A DNA stretch of 64,000 bases from Cryobacterium lactosi (lineage in GTDB: Bacteria; Actinomycetota; Actinomycetes; Actinomycetales; Microbacteriaceae): the NCBI RefSeq assembly GCF_004403945.1, contig NZ_SOHM01000029.1:38978-102977 (forward strand). Direction: 5' to 3'. Within the stretch, counting starts at the first letter, position 1, and the number at the start of each line of letters is the position of its first letter. Position numbers and translations under genes: made by a program. Below are positions 23,707-31,970 of this stretch, one piece after another. Below the pieces are notes generated by a model, which was not told the origin of the DNA, made no database searches, and saw only the letters and a list, made by a program, of their open reading frames with translations.

Positions 23707-23820
23707 CTCTTGACGGTACTCCTGTCTGCGGCACCCCTGTCCGCGCACGTATGTGAAGGCCTCCAGCGACGTCCTGCTCTCGCGCTGCGATCCTCAGTTC
23801 TTCGCAGCAGTCGGTTCCTC

Positions 23821-24921
23821 TCAACTGTTGTCTGCCGGCACTTTCCACGCATGCAGCAATCGGTGGATGCGGGTCGTATCAATGCCCGGCTCAGGCTCGG
23901 CGCGTGCCGCGCACAGCTTCCGGTATTTCGCGTTTGCCTGCACCCGACTCTTCTCCAACGACCTGTATGCCAAGTTGGCGACTGCGCCTCTCATCGACCA
24001 ATTAACGAACCATTTGTGGGAGAGCCTGAACGGCCAGAAAGACGTCACCACGGTTCCAACAATCAAGATCGCAAGTGAAACATTCATGTGAAGTGGCATG
24101 CCTAGCGTCGTCGCCGGGAGGAAGAACAGGAGAGCGACTATTACGTACGCAAAGGTGGGCATGACAACCCCGATAGCGGCACGCTCAATGCGATCACTGG
24201 ACGTCCACGCACTGTGCAGTGCAAGGATGTCAGCCGCCAACAGAACGCTTGGTATTGCCAGATAGAACAGCACGATCTGAACGGTGCTCGTCCAGTCCAT
24301 TGGCTCTAGGGGCAGTATGACCGCAAAGGCAACCCCGGCGATGACAACCAGATTTACTATCAAAACGACCCAGAAGTTCTTCGTTGATCGATTCAGAAGG
24401 CCAGCCAGCCCTTCCTCGGCCTGCTCTTTAGCTCTCGCCGCATGAATGATCTGGAAGTCCCACTTGACCACCAGAAATGTTCCGAGGTGCAGCGCCAAAA
24501 ACAAAATGATTGAGACCGCTGGGATGAGGACGATGAACACCGCCCAACGACTGGGCTCTTGCCAGCAGTAGGCGGCTATGAAAGCCAGCAAACATACTGT
24601 TGCCGCTGCCATAAGTTCTGCGACGAAGCCCATCACGCGTCGGGTGGCGTCGGCCGAATCCTGGTCCCCCAGTATTTGACCGCCAATGGATACTGCGTAG
24701 AAACCCAACAGAACTGTGATGTAGGTACTCATCACCCACCCCAGCTCGTTGAACAGTAGCTCTCCCGCGCCAACCGCAATTTCCCAGGCGAGTTGGCCGC
24801 CGTACAGGCCCCCTGCCGACGTCATCACCACGAGCCCGGCCATTGCCAGAAAAGTAGCGCTGATGATTGCCGTCTCCACGATGGTTTCTTGGAGCGAGCG
24901 CGTCGGGCTTTTCTCTGTCAT
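23821..24921 (-). CDS. Polytopic membrane protein, lower GC than its neighbours
   Basis: A 366-aa protein with about eight predicted helices in two groups, separated by a cytoplasmic loop (HAARAKEQAEEGLAGLLNRST). A ~55-residue basic, soluble C-terminus follows (SLEKSRVQANAKYRKLCAARAEPEPG). No family is recognised. Base composition is visibly less GC-rich than the genes around it, and codon choice is looser, which suggests transfer. It lies beside a toxin-antitoxin pair with the same look. The 304 bases between it and yefM hold only the operator described below. Confidence 0.7.
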   Translation of the reverse strand: MTEKSPTRSLQETIVETAIISATFLAMAGLVVMTSAGGLYGGQLAWEIAVGAGELLFNELGWVMSTYITVLLGFYAVSIGGQILGDQDSADATRRVMGFVAELMAAATVCLLAFIAAYCWQEPSRWAVFIVLIPAVSIILFLALHLGTFLVVKWDFQIIHAARAKEQAEEGLAGLLNRSTKNFWVVLIVNLVVIAGVAFAVILPLEPMDWTSTVQIVLFYLAIPSVLLAADILALHSAWTSSDRIERAAIGVVMPTFAYVIVALLFFLPATTLGMPLHMNVSLAILIVGTVVTSFWPFRLSHKWFVNWSMRGAVANLAYRSLEKSRVQANAKYRKLCAARAEPEPGIDTTRIHRLLHAWKVPADNS

Positions 24922-25189
24922 GGATATCTCTCTGCTATCTGGCCTCCAGCTGATCTCACCGCTGTTGCGAGAGCATCATTGGTTCACCGACCGAAACGAC
25001 CCTCCGACCGGCTCAACACCACGGTGTCAGAAGCCACCGACAGTGGGTGTCGAAATGGACCCGCACAGGGAGCCGAACTACACCCGCCAACCAGCCACAG
25101 CATCGGCCGGCACCACACCGGCGTCGACTAGGCGCGCCACAGCCGTGCAACAGCCGCACCAGCACCCCAGCGGAATCCAAGATTGGTAG

Positions 25190-25209
25190 TGGTACGATAT
25201 TCAGTACCA
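25190..25209. promoter_or_regulatory. Inverted repeat operator before yefM-yoeB
   Basis: TGGTAC and GTACCA arms are separated by 8 bases (GATATTCA), 16 bases before the yefM start codon. YefM-YoeB complexes are known to bind palindromes with a GTAC-containing core in their own promoter, so autoregulation is likely. Confidence 0.65.
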
Positions 25210-25225
25210 GTTGAAGGGTGGAGAG

Positions 25226-25471
25226 ATGGCAATCACGGCATCGCAAGCGAGGGCTCAGTTGTTCCCGTTGATCGAGAAGGTCAATGAGGACCACATGCCC
25301 ATCGAAATCGTCTCCAAGAAGGGCAGCGCGATTCTGATGTCGCTGGCCGACTACGAGGCGCTCGAAGAAACCGCTTACCTACTGCGCTCCCCCGCCAACG
25401 CGGCGCATCTGCTCGAGAGCATCGCGCAGCACCGGGCCGGCTCAGCGAGCGCACGCGCGCTCGCCGAGTGA
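25226..25471 (+). CDS. yefM: Antitoxin of the Phd/YefM family
   Basis: An 81-aa antitoxin. The N-terminus MAITASQARAQLFPLIEKVNED and the following IEIVSKKGSAILMSLADYEALEETAYLL match YefM closely, including the DNA-binding first half and the Leu/Tyr-rich neutralising helix. The start is ATG at 25226 behind GGAGAG; the ORF can be read from further upstream, but this is the family start. It overlaps yoeB by 4 bases (GTGA). It neutralises YoeB and, with it, represses the operon. Confidence 0.93.
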   Translation: MAITASQARAQLFPLIEKVNEDHMPIEIVSKKGSAILMSLADYEALEETAYLLRSPANAAHLLESIAQHRAGSASARALAE

Positions 25472-25722
25472 TAATCGCTTTCACGGATGCCGGCTGGGAC
25501 GACTACCAATACTGGGTCACCACCGACCGGGCGATGGTGAAGCGCATCAACAAGCTCATTGCCGACGTGCAGCGCACCCCGTTCACCGGCATCGGCAAAC
25601 CCGAAGCCCTCAAGCATCAGCTCGCCGGCTACTGGTCCCGTCGAATCTCCGACGAGCATCGGCTGGTCTATGCGGTGGAACAGAACGAGATCGTCATCAT
25701 CGCCGCTCGGCACCACTACTGA
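25468..25722 (+). CDS. yoeB: Toxin of the YoeB family
   Basis: An 84-aa ribosome-dependent mRNA endoribonuclease of the RelE/YoeB fold. Family marks are FTDAGWDDYQYW at the start, KRINKLIADVQRTPFTGIGKPEALKHQLAGYWSRRISDEHRLVY, and the C-terminal IIIAARHHY with the catalytic His/Tyr. It starts with GTG within the yefM stop region, so it is co-translated at lower level than the antitoxin. Length equals that of E. coli YoeB. All key positions appear intact, so the toxin is probably active. Confidence 0.94.
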   Translation: MIIAFTDAGWDDYQYWVTTDRAMVKRINKLIADVQRTPFTGIGKPEALKHQLAGYWSRRISDEHRLVYAVEQNEIVIIAARHHY

Positions 25723-25911
25723 ATCGGAACTAGCGAACCCCGCTCGCCCGGCGCAGGACCGGCAGGTGCGCACCCCGAGCATGATGGCAGCCGTCCACCA
25801 CGCCTGCCGAAACCATTCGCGCGGCAACACCGGTCACGACCCTGCGACCTCTCGAAGTCGATGAGCACCTCGTTGCGCCGCGGGAATCGCCAGCGTTACG
25901 AAATGCCTCCG

Positions 25912-25973
25912 TGCGGGTGAAGCGCCGCTATGCGGGTGGCGCGCCACCCGCATAGCGGCGCCTACCCCGCATA
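25912..25973. repeat. Nested palindromic intergenic repeat, copy G
   Basis: Core CTATGCGGGTGGC / GCCACCCGCATAG around GCGC, with outer GTGCGGG / CCCCGCA arms. It lies between yoeB and the terminator of the secreted protein gene, i.e. between converging genes. The remaining part of the 339-base gap has no gene. Confidence 0.9.
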
Positions 25974-26014
25974 TCGACCCGGCACACGGAAAGACCCTCG
26001 GCGAAAACGAAAAC

Positions 26015-26052
26015 GAGGGGGTGCCCCGACGCGCGCGCCAGGGCACCCCCTC
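26015..26052 (-). terminator. Intrinsic terminator of the secreted-protein gene
   Basis: A perfect 12-bp stem (GAGGGGGTGCCC / GGGCACCCCCTC) with a 14-base loop. On the minus strand it is followed by CGTTTTCGTTTTCG, a T-rich tract. It lies 10 bases after the stop of the 26062-28224 gene, in the correct orientation for it. Confidence 0.88.
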
Positions 26053-26061
26053 GTGGCCGAG

Positions 26062-28224
26062 CTACTTCCGCGCCTCGAACCACACCTGGGTGAACCCGCC
26101 GGCGGCGATGAACACCTTGCCGGCGCGCTTGTCACCCTTGCCGCGCTGCGAATCAGCGACCGGCTGCCCGGTGGCGTCGAACGCCTGCTGCACGAGCTGC
26201 TTGCCGCGCGGCACGTCGATGCGGCGCTCGGAGTCGGCCGTGTCGGCGCTCACGAACAGCGTCGAGTCGCCGGCTGGACCGGTCACCGTGACCGTGGAGA
26301 TCAGCGGCTGGATCAGCAGGGCGTCCAGCTGCACCGCGGCATCCGTCGAGCCGACGACCTCGGTCGAACGGCCCGGCAGGGTGCTGGTCAGCGGCAACGG
26401 CAACAGCTGACCGGGCGCCTCGGTGACGCCCTGCTCGCCGGCGCCGCCGTTGGCGGTGGTGCCGAGCACTGCCGACTTACCCTTGCCCGCACGTTCCCTG
26501 CCCGTGGTCCAGGTGGTCGTGCCCGACGGGTCGACGACCTGGTTCACGATCGGATGCACCCGGCGGGCCTGGTCATCGGCCGGCACCGTGATGCGCAGCG
26601 TGCCGCCCGCGGCCAGGTCCACGTAGGCGCCGCCGGACCAGTTGGCCTCACCGGTCCACGCAGACTGCGGCGTGACGACGGTGCCGCCCGTCAGAGCGCC
26701 GGACTCGGCCTCGACCACGCTCAGCCCGTGCGTGCCCACCGTGGCGCTCACGCCCAGGGCGGCCGCCTTGAGCTCGGGATGCGCGTCGAGGGTGAGCATC
26801 GAGAACAGCGCGTGGATGGTCGACTCGGCACCGGAGTTGGTGTTCACCCGGCCGTCCCGCTCGATGCCGTCGATCGCGGTGCCCGTGGCCGGGTCGTACG
26901 CCGGCAGTCCGCTGCGGTTGGCGCCGAAGTACCAGCCGGCGGTGATCGCGGCCACGTTCAGCAGCCCCGGGGCATCCGCGGCGTCGGCGGTGGCGACCAG
27001 GCTCTGCAGCCGGGAGTCGACGCCGTAGGCGATCTGCGCCTCACCGGGGGTCGGCGACCAGGCGTTGTCCGGTCCGCCCGCGGCGAGCAGCTGCGGGGTG
27101 AACTGGGCGGTGTCCTGCACCGCGGCGGCGAGCAGGGCCGGGTCGTCGAGCACCTCGGATGCGACCGCGGCCGCAGCGGGGGCCAGCCCGCCCCAGGCGT
27201 GCCAGAGGCTGGGCGACTTGGTCCACGGCATGATCGCTCCGAACGGCCAGTCGCCGCTGGCGCCCTCCACGGTGGACATCGCCGCGATGCCCTCGCTGAG
27301 CTGGGCCAGCGCGGTCTTGGCGGTGTCGGCGGTGGGCCCGGTGGCCCCGGCCTGTAGGTACGCGGCGAGGCCGAGCACGGCCTCGGCCGAGGCATCCGCC
27401 CCGTCGGCGATCAGCCAGGCCGGCACCTCATCGCCGTCGGCGACGTCGAAGCTGCCGTAGTCGCCGAGCGACCCGGCGTTCACCGCGGCCAGGCTCAGCT
27501 CCATGCGCTCCTGCAGGAACGCTGCGAACTCGGGGTCGTCATCCTTGAACGCGGCGTAACCCTCGCCGAGCGCCCACACCGTGCGGGCCAGCCAGTAGGA
27601 CTCGGCCGAGTCGCTCGGGTCGGGCAGCTCCACCGGTTCGGCGCTGGGGTTCAGGCTGCCGTCGGCCTGCTGCCAGAGCACCACATTGCCGGCGTTGGGT
27701 CCCTCGGTGGTCTGCAGGTAGGTGAGCGAGCGCAGGGTCTGGAAGGCGTGGTCGCGGCTCGTGGTGTCGCCGGTCTGCTGCCAGTGCCGCAGGTAGACCA
27801 CGGCCGCGCGGGAGGTGTCGTCGGCGTTGAAGGCGCCCTGCGTGTAGTTCCCGGTGGCCGGGTCGAGGTCGCCGCCGCCGATGGGCGTGTAGCTGCCGTC
27901 GTCGTTCTTGTCGGCGTAGGTCCACGGCGCCTCCACCACCGGGTTCTCCGCGGCCTGGTAGGTGGTGTGTCCGGCGAGCACGGGCAGCGGCACCTCAGCC
28001 AGTAGAAAATTGAGGTGGCTGAGGTTGGTCAGCGGGGCGGATGCGTCGGCCGCCGGCAGCGTCGCCGGGCCGCTGCCCACAGTGGGGGCGACCGCCGAGG
28101 CCGGGGCGATCCCCAGCGCGCCGGTGCCGACGAGGGCGACCGACAGGGTCGCGGCCAGGGCGAACCGGCCCGCCCGGGAGTGGGTGCATGGATAGGAGCT
28201 TGATCGGACTTCGTTGTACGTCAT
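26062..28224 (-). CDS. Large secreted protein with an alpha/alpha-toroid-like domain
   Basis: A 720-aa exported protein. The N-terminus is a long Sec signal (SRAGRFALAATLSVALVGTGALGIAPASAVA, cleavage after ASA). Residues ~60-480 carry repeats of paired helices with Trp/Tyr-rich turns (SYWLARTVWALGEGYAAF, WPFGAIMPWTKSPSLWHAWGGLAPAAAAVASEVL), as in six-hairpin glycosidases or hydrolases. The rest is beta-rich with a carbohydrate-binding look (VVEAESGALTGGTVV, GEANWSGGAYVDLAAGGTLRITVP). A secreted polysaccharide-active enzyme is inferred, but catalytic residues cannot be placed. A LacI-type AACCGGTT operator sits just before the start and there is no clear ribosome site, so the mRNA may be nearly leaderless. 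Confidence 0.75.
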   Translation of the reverse strand: MTYNEVRSSSYPCTHSRAGRFALAATLSVALVGTGALGIAPASAVAPTVGSGPATLPAADASAPLTNLSHLNFLLAEVPLPVLAGHTTYQAAENPVVEAPWTYADKNDDGSYTPIGGGDLDPATGNYTQGAFNADDTSRAAVVYLRHWQQTGDTTSRDHAFQTLRSLTYLQTTEGPNAGNVVLWQQADGSLNPSAEPVELPDPSDSAESYWLARTVWALGEGYAAFKDDDPEFAAFLQERMELSLAAVNAGSLGDYGSFDVADGDEVPAWLIADGADASAEAVLGLAAYLQAGATGPTADTAKTALAQLSEGIAAMSTVEGASGDWPFGAIMPWTKSPSLWHAWGGLAPAAAAVASEVLDDPALLAAAVQDTAQFTPQLLAAGGPDNAWSPTPGEAQIAYGVDSRLQSLVATADAADAPGLLNVAAITAGWYFGANRSGLPAYDPATGTAIDGIERDGRVNTNSGAESTIHALFSMLTLDAHPELKAAALGVSATVGTHGLSVVEAESGALTGGTVVTPQSAWTGEANWSGGAYVDLAAGGTLRITVPADDQARRVHPIVNQVVDPSGTTTWTTGRERAGKGKSAVLGTTANGGAGEQGVTEAPGQLLPLPLTSTLPGRSTEVVGSTDAAVQLDALLIQPLISTVTVTGPAGDSTLFVSADTADSERRIDVPRGKQLVQQAFDATGQPVADSQRGKGDKRAGKVFIAAGGFTQVWFEARK

Positions 28225-28230
28225 GGCTCA

Positions 28231-28246
28231 ACTAAACCGGTTAAGT
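28231..28246. promoter_or_regulatory. LacI-type operator ACTAAACCGGTTAAGT
   Basis: A 16-bp palindrome with one mismatched pair around AACCGGTT, 7 bases before the start codon of the secreted protein gene. LacI/GalR proteins commonly bind such CG-centred sites. The regulator at 4404-5465 has sites with a different centre (GATCGATC), so a different LacI protein, not in this window, is implied. Confidence 0.7.
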
Positions 28247-28357
28247 TCTGCCGAGTCAAGAGTAAACCTCACTTCGGCCGCCGAGACGGATGGGCCGCGG
28301 CGGCCCCGACCGCCCGCTTCCCGGGTGAGAAGAACCCCGCTGGCAACGCCCCCGCGC

Positions 28358-28924
28358 TCACCGGCCGTTCGCCGGGCTGCACCCGGTCGGCGGCGAGTTA
28401 CCGCTGATCGCGAAGTCCTCACAGGTGAGAAACCGGGCCTGGTTCGCGCCCAGCACGTACGACGCGATGACGATGCCGAGCACGACCACGGCGATGAGCC
28501 ACTTCGACCGCAGCGGGGTGCCGGCCGCGAAGTCGGGCCACACGATGCGCACGAGCACCCACAGGGTGAACGGGATGCCCACGATCACGGCCGCGAACGC
28601 CGCCAGGTCCAGCAGGGCGATGCCCACATCGGTCACGGTGTCATGGGCGACAAAGCTCAGTAGCAGCCAGACCGAGGGCAGCAGCAACAGACCCGCTCGG
28701 GCGAGCCTGCCGCGCAGGGGGCGACGTTCGACGAGCACGAAGACCAGGGCGGCAGCGGATGCGGCCCAGAGCGCCAGGATGTCGTCGAAGAAGATCTCGC
28801 CCCAGGCGCCCAGGGTGAACGCCGGCCACCAGGCGATGGCGGCCATGCCCACCATGATCACCCCGGTGGGTACGTCGCGGCGCCGACGGTCCTCCGTCAC
28901 CGCCGCATCCGATGTCTCGTGCAC
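28358..28924 (-). CDS. Membrane protein of unknown function
   Basis: A 188-aa protein with about five helices, starting from the GTG at 28924 (VHETSDAAVTEDRRRRDVP). The longer frame to 28966 has a less likely leader. Helices include GVIMVGMAAIAWWPAFTLG, ILALWAASAAALVFVLVE, AGLLLLPSVWLLLSFVA, AAFAAVIVGIPFTLWVLVRIV and KWLIAVVVLGIVIASYVLG. It ends in a Cys/Pro-rich tail (TCEDFAISGNSPPTGC). No family is recognised. Confidence 0.65.
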   Translation of the reverse strand: MHETSDAAVTEDRRRRDVPTGVIMVGMAAIAWWPAFTLGAWGEIFFDDILALWAASAAALVFVLVERRPLRGRLARAGLLLLPSVWLLLSFVAHDTVTDVGIALLDLAAFAAVIVGIPFTLWVLVRIVWPDFAAGTPLRSKWLIAVVVLGIVIASYVLGANQARFLTCEDFAISGNSPPTGCSPANGR

Positions 28925-29007
28925 GCCTGCACGGTAGCCGGGGCCCGGGCACCTGCGATAGGCCACCGCACCACCCGCTCAGCGCACGGCCGCGCAGACC
29001 AGCGTCG

Positions 29008-30870
29008 CTACGGTTGCGAACCAGGCGCCGCAGCAGGCACAGCAGCAGGCACAGCTGCCACCGTCACGGCCGCGGCAGCGACAGGCACGGGCACGGGCAT
29101 CGGCACCGGCACGGCCGCCGCCCCCGCGCCACCCCGCGGCCGACCGGGGCGCGACCTGCGCCGCCGCCGGGACGCTCCCCCACGCCCGTAGACCAACCAC
29201 ATGGTGAACCCCATGATGATCATCAACAGCACCGTGTACACGAAGGTGATCGACATGGCGTCGAGGTTGTTCTCCCCCTCGGTGCTGGCCCGAATCGCAA
29301 GCCCGAGCGGTTCGTAGAGCGGGTGGTAGAGGAACACGGCCGCGTCGTAGTCATCCAGCAGACTGTTGAAGTTGAGCGCGGTGATGGCCGCGGCGGTGGG
29401 CAGCACCAGCGGCACCAGTACGGTGCGCAGGGTGAACAGCGGGCCCGCGCCGAGGATGCGCGCGGCATCCTCGAGCGATTCGGGCACCGACGCGAACGCC
29501 GCCTTGAGCAGCCGCAGCGTGAAGGGGATCTTGATGATCACGTACGCCACCAGCAGCAGCATCGTGGTGCCAGTGAGCACCTGCCCGCCGATCAGCGGAT
29601 TGGGCCGGTCGAAGGTCATCACCAGCGCCAGCGCAATGAGGATCGTCGGCAGGATCCACGGGATGTGCAGCAGGTACTCCAGCAGCGATGTCATGGGGTT
29701 GCGGTGTTTCTGGAACACCCGGGCGACGAACAGCATGCCCAGCACCACGATCAGCGACGCCAAAGCGCTGTAGACCACGCTCACCACGAACGGTTTCAGC
29801 ACCGCGGGAGTGCCGAACACGGTGGCGTAGTTGGCTAGCGTGAACGCGTCCCAGGTGATGGTGCCGGTGCTGATCGCGTTGGCCTCGAGAAAGGAGAACA
29901 GCACGATCAACAGCACCGGTAGCGCGTAGATCACGAACAACATATACGCGACCACGTGCACGAGCACGTTCGCCACCGGGTTGCGGATCGGCTGCTTCTG
30001 CAGCGGGGTGGCCACCTTGGCCACCGAGAAGTAGGTGCCGCTTTTCTCCACCCGGTTCATCATCGCCAGCAGCACGATCGTGGCCAGGCCCAGGATGATC
30101 GCCAGCAGCGCGGCCAGGTCGCGCGATCCGCTGCTCTTGGAGAAGGTGAGGATCATCGGAGCGATGGTCTGGAAGTCGGTGCCGCCGAGCACCAGGGGCG
30201 CGGTCAACGCGCCGAGCCCGGTGAGGAAGGTGAGCACGGTGACGGCGAAGATCATCGGGCGGAGCGCCGGCAGCACGATGCGCCAGAGGATGCGCCAGGT
30301 CGACGCGCCCATATTGCGGGCGGCTTCGATGGTCTGGTAGTCGATCTTCGCCAGCGACGAGCCCAGGAACAGCATGTGGTTCGTGGTGGTGGCCAGGGTC
30401 ATCACCACGACCACCGCGAAGTAGCCGGAGAACCAGTTCGGGTCGATGTCGGGGAACACGTTGCGCACCGCGTTGGTGATGAAACCGTACTTGCCGTAGA
30501 TGAAGTTGTACCCGGCGGCCAGCACGATGCCGCCGTAGATCAGGGTGGTGGCGTAGCCGAGCCAGAGCACCCGGGAGCCGCGGATCTTGAAGTAGTCGGT
30601 GACCAGCACGATGAAGATGCCCACCACGTTCACCGTCACCGCCAGGGTCGCAGCGAGCGCGAAGCTGTGCCACAGGCTGTTCAACGCCCGTTCGGAGCTG
30701 ACCAGTTTCTCCAGCGCCCGAAAGCTGATCTTCCCGTCGGGAAAGAACGTGCTGATCAGCAGGGTGGCGTTGGGCAGCACGAGGAAGGTGGCCACGAACC
30801 AGACCAGCACCACGAGCACGACGACGACGAGTGGGGAGCGGAGCATCGCCCGCCAGGAGGAGTTACGCAT
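29008..30870 (-). CDS. Two-domain ABC transporter permease (FbpB/PhnU-V-like)
   Basis: A 620-aa permease in which two permease units are fused, about 12 helices in total, as in Fe(III) (FbpB) and some aminoethylphosphonate importers. Two EAA-type loops are visible: EAARNMGASTWRILWRIVLPALRP in the first half and EDAARILGAGPLFTLRTVLVPLVLP in the second. The last ~50 residues form an unusual low-complexity tail, Arg/Gly then Pro/Val/Ala-rich, with no helix expected. It is third in an SBP-ATPase-permease operon, 9 bases after the ATPase. Confidence 0.88.
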   Translation of the reverse strand: MRNSSWRAMLRSPLVVVVLVVLVWFVATFLVLPNATLLISTFFPDGKISFRALEKLVSSERALNSLWHSFALAATLAVTVNVVGIFIVLVTDYFKIRGSRVLWLGYATTLIYGGIVLAAGYNFIYGKYGFITNAVRNVFPDIDPNWFSGYFAVVVVMTLATTTNHMLFLGSSLAKIDYQTIEAARNMGASTWRILWRIVLPALRPMIFAVTVLTFLTGLGALTAPLVLGGTDFQTIAPMILTFSKSSGSRDLAALLAIILGLATIVLLAMMNRVEKSGTYFSVAKVATPLQKQPIRNPVANVLVHVVAYMLFVIYALPVLLIVLFSFLEANAISTGTITWDAFTLANYATVFGTPAVLKPFVVSVVYSALASLIVVLGMLFVARVFQKHRNPMTSLLEYLLHIPWILPTILIALALVMTFDRPNPLIGGQVLTGTTMLLLVAYVIIKIPFTLRLLKAAFASVPESLEDAARILGAGPLFTLRTVLVPLVLPTAAAITALNFNSLLDDYDAAVFLYHPLYEPLGLAIRASTEGENNLDAMSITFVYTVLLMIIMGFTMWLVYGRGGASRRRRRSRPGRPRGGAGAAAVPVPMPVPVPVAAAAVTVAAVPAAVPAAAPGSQP

Positions 30871-30879
30871 CCGTTGCCC

Positions 30880-31890
30880 CTAGTACTGCAGGATCGACGA
30901 CGGGTCGATGTAGAGCTGCGCCTTTGCACCGGGCGCGAGCGGCAGCGCCCCGTTCTCGGGCACCAGCGCGCGCAGCCGGCTGCCGTTGCTGTCGATCGTG
31001 TAGGTGCTGTGCGAGCCCTGGTAGACCCGGTCGGCGATCACGCCGTCCAGCCGAATGGATGCGCCGCGCGCCGGCGGCTGCAACCCCACCTTCTCCAGCC
31101 GCAGGTAGGAGCTCTTCTCGGCGGCGAGGAACTCCCCGCCGCTGCCCCGCAGGTGCTGCAGGAACTCGCCGGAGAGCCGGTTCGTGGCACCCACGAACGT
31201 GGCGACGAACTCGGTGGCCGAGCGGTTGTAGATCTCCTCCGGGGTGCCCACCTGCTCCACTACACCGTGGTTGAACACGGCGATCCGGTCGCTCATGGTG
31301 AGGGCTTCCTCCTGGTCGTGGGTCACGTAGACCGTGGTGATGCCCAGCTCCCGTTGCAGGTTCTTCAGCTGCTCGCGCAGTTGCACACGCAGCTTGGCGT
31401 CGAGGTTGGAAAGCGGTTCGTCCAGCAGCAGGATGCGCGGCTTGAGCACCAGGGCCCGGGCGATGGCCACCCGCTGCTGCTGACCGCCGGACAGCTCCGA
31501 GACGTTCTTGGCCAGCTGCTCCGGGGTGAGCTCCACCTGCGCGGCGATCTCGTCGACCAGCCGGTCGGTTTCGACCTTGCCGGTCTTCCGCACCTTGAGG
31601 CCGAAGGCGATGTTCTCCCGCACGCTCATGCTGGGGAACAGCGCGTAGTTCTGGAACACCATGCCCACGCTGCGCTTCTCGCTGGGCAGCTTGCTGGCCG
31701 CCTTGCCGTCGATGTAGATCTCCCCCGCGCTGGGCTCGATGAACCCCGCCAGGGTGCGCAGCGCTGTGGTCTTGCCGCAGCCCGACGGGCCGAGCAGGGT
31801 GAAGAACTCACCCTGCTCCACCTGGAGGTTCAGCTGCGGAATGGCGACCTGCTCACCGAAGGTGACCTCGATGTTCTCGAACCTGATCAT
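30880..31890 (-). CDS. ABC transporter ATPase (FbpC/PotA-like)
   Basis: A 336-aa ATPase. Walker A is GPSGCGKTT, the signature is LSGGQQQRVAIARAL, and Walker B is ILLLDEPLSNLDAKLR. The C-terminal ~100 residues form a TOBE-type domain (RLDGVIADRVYQGSHSTYTIDSNGSRLRALVP), typical of Fe(III), spermidine and sugar importers. The ATG at 31890 starts IRFENIEVTFGEQVA. It lies 80 bases after the binding protein gene and 9 before the permease gene. It powers uptake of the binding protein's ligand. Confidence 0.93.
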   Translation of the reverse strand: MIRFENIEVTFGEQVAIPQLNLQVEQGEFFTLLGPSGCGKTTALRTLAGFIEPSAGEIYIDGKAASKLPSEKRSVGMVFQNYALFPSMSVRENIAFGLKVRKTGKVETDRLVDEIAAQVELTPEQLAKNVSELSGGQQQRVAIARALVLKPRILLLDEPLSNLDAKLRVQLREQLKNLQRELGITTVYVTHDQEEALTMSDRIAVFNHGVVEQVGTPEEIYNRSATEFVATFVGATNRLSGEFLQHLRGSGGEFLAAEKSSYLRLEKVGLQPPARGASIRLDGVIADRVYQGSHSTYTIDSNGSRLRALVPENGALPLAPGAKAQLYIDPSSILQY

Positions 31891-31970
31891 GGTGATGCTC
31901 TCTCGTGCGGTATCGACGGGTAACGGCGGCCTCGGGTGCCGGCGATTGATGAGCGGAGTGCGACTGCGGG

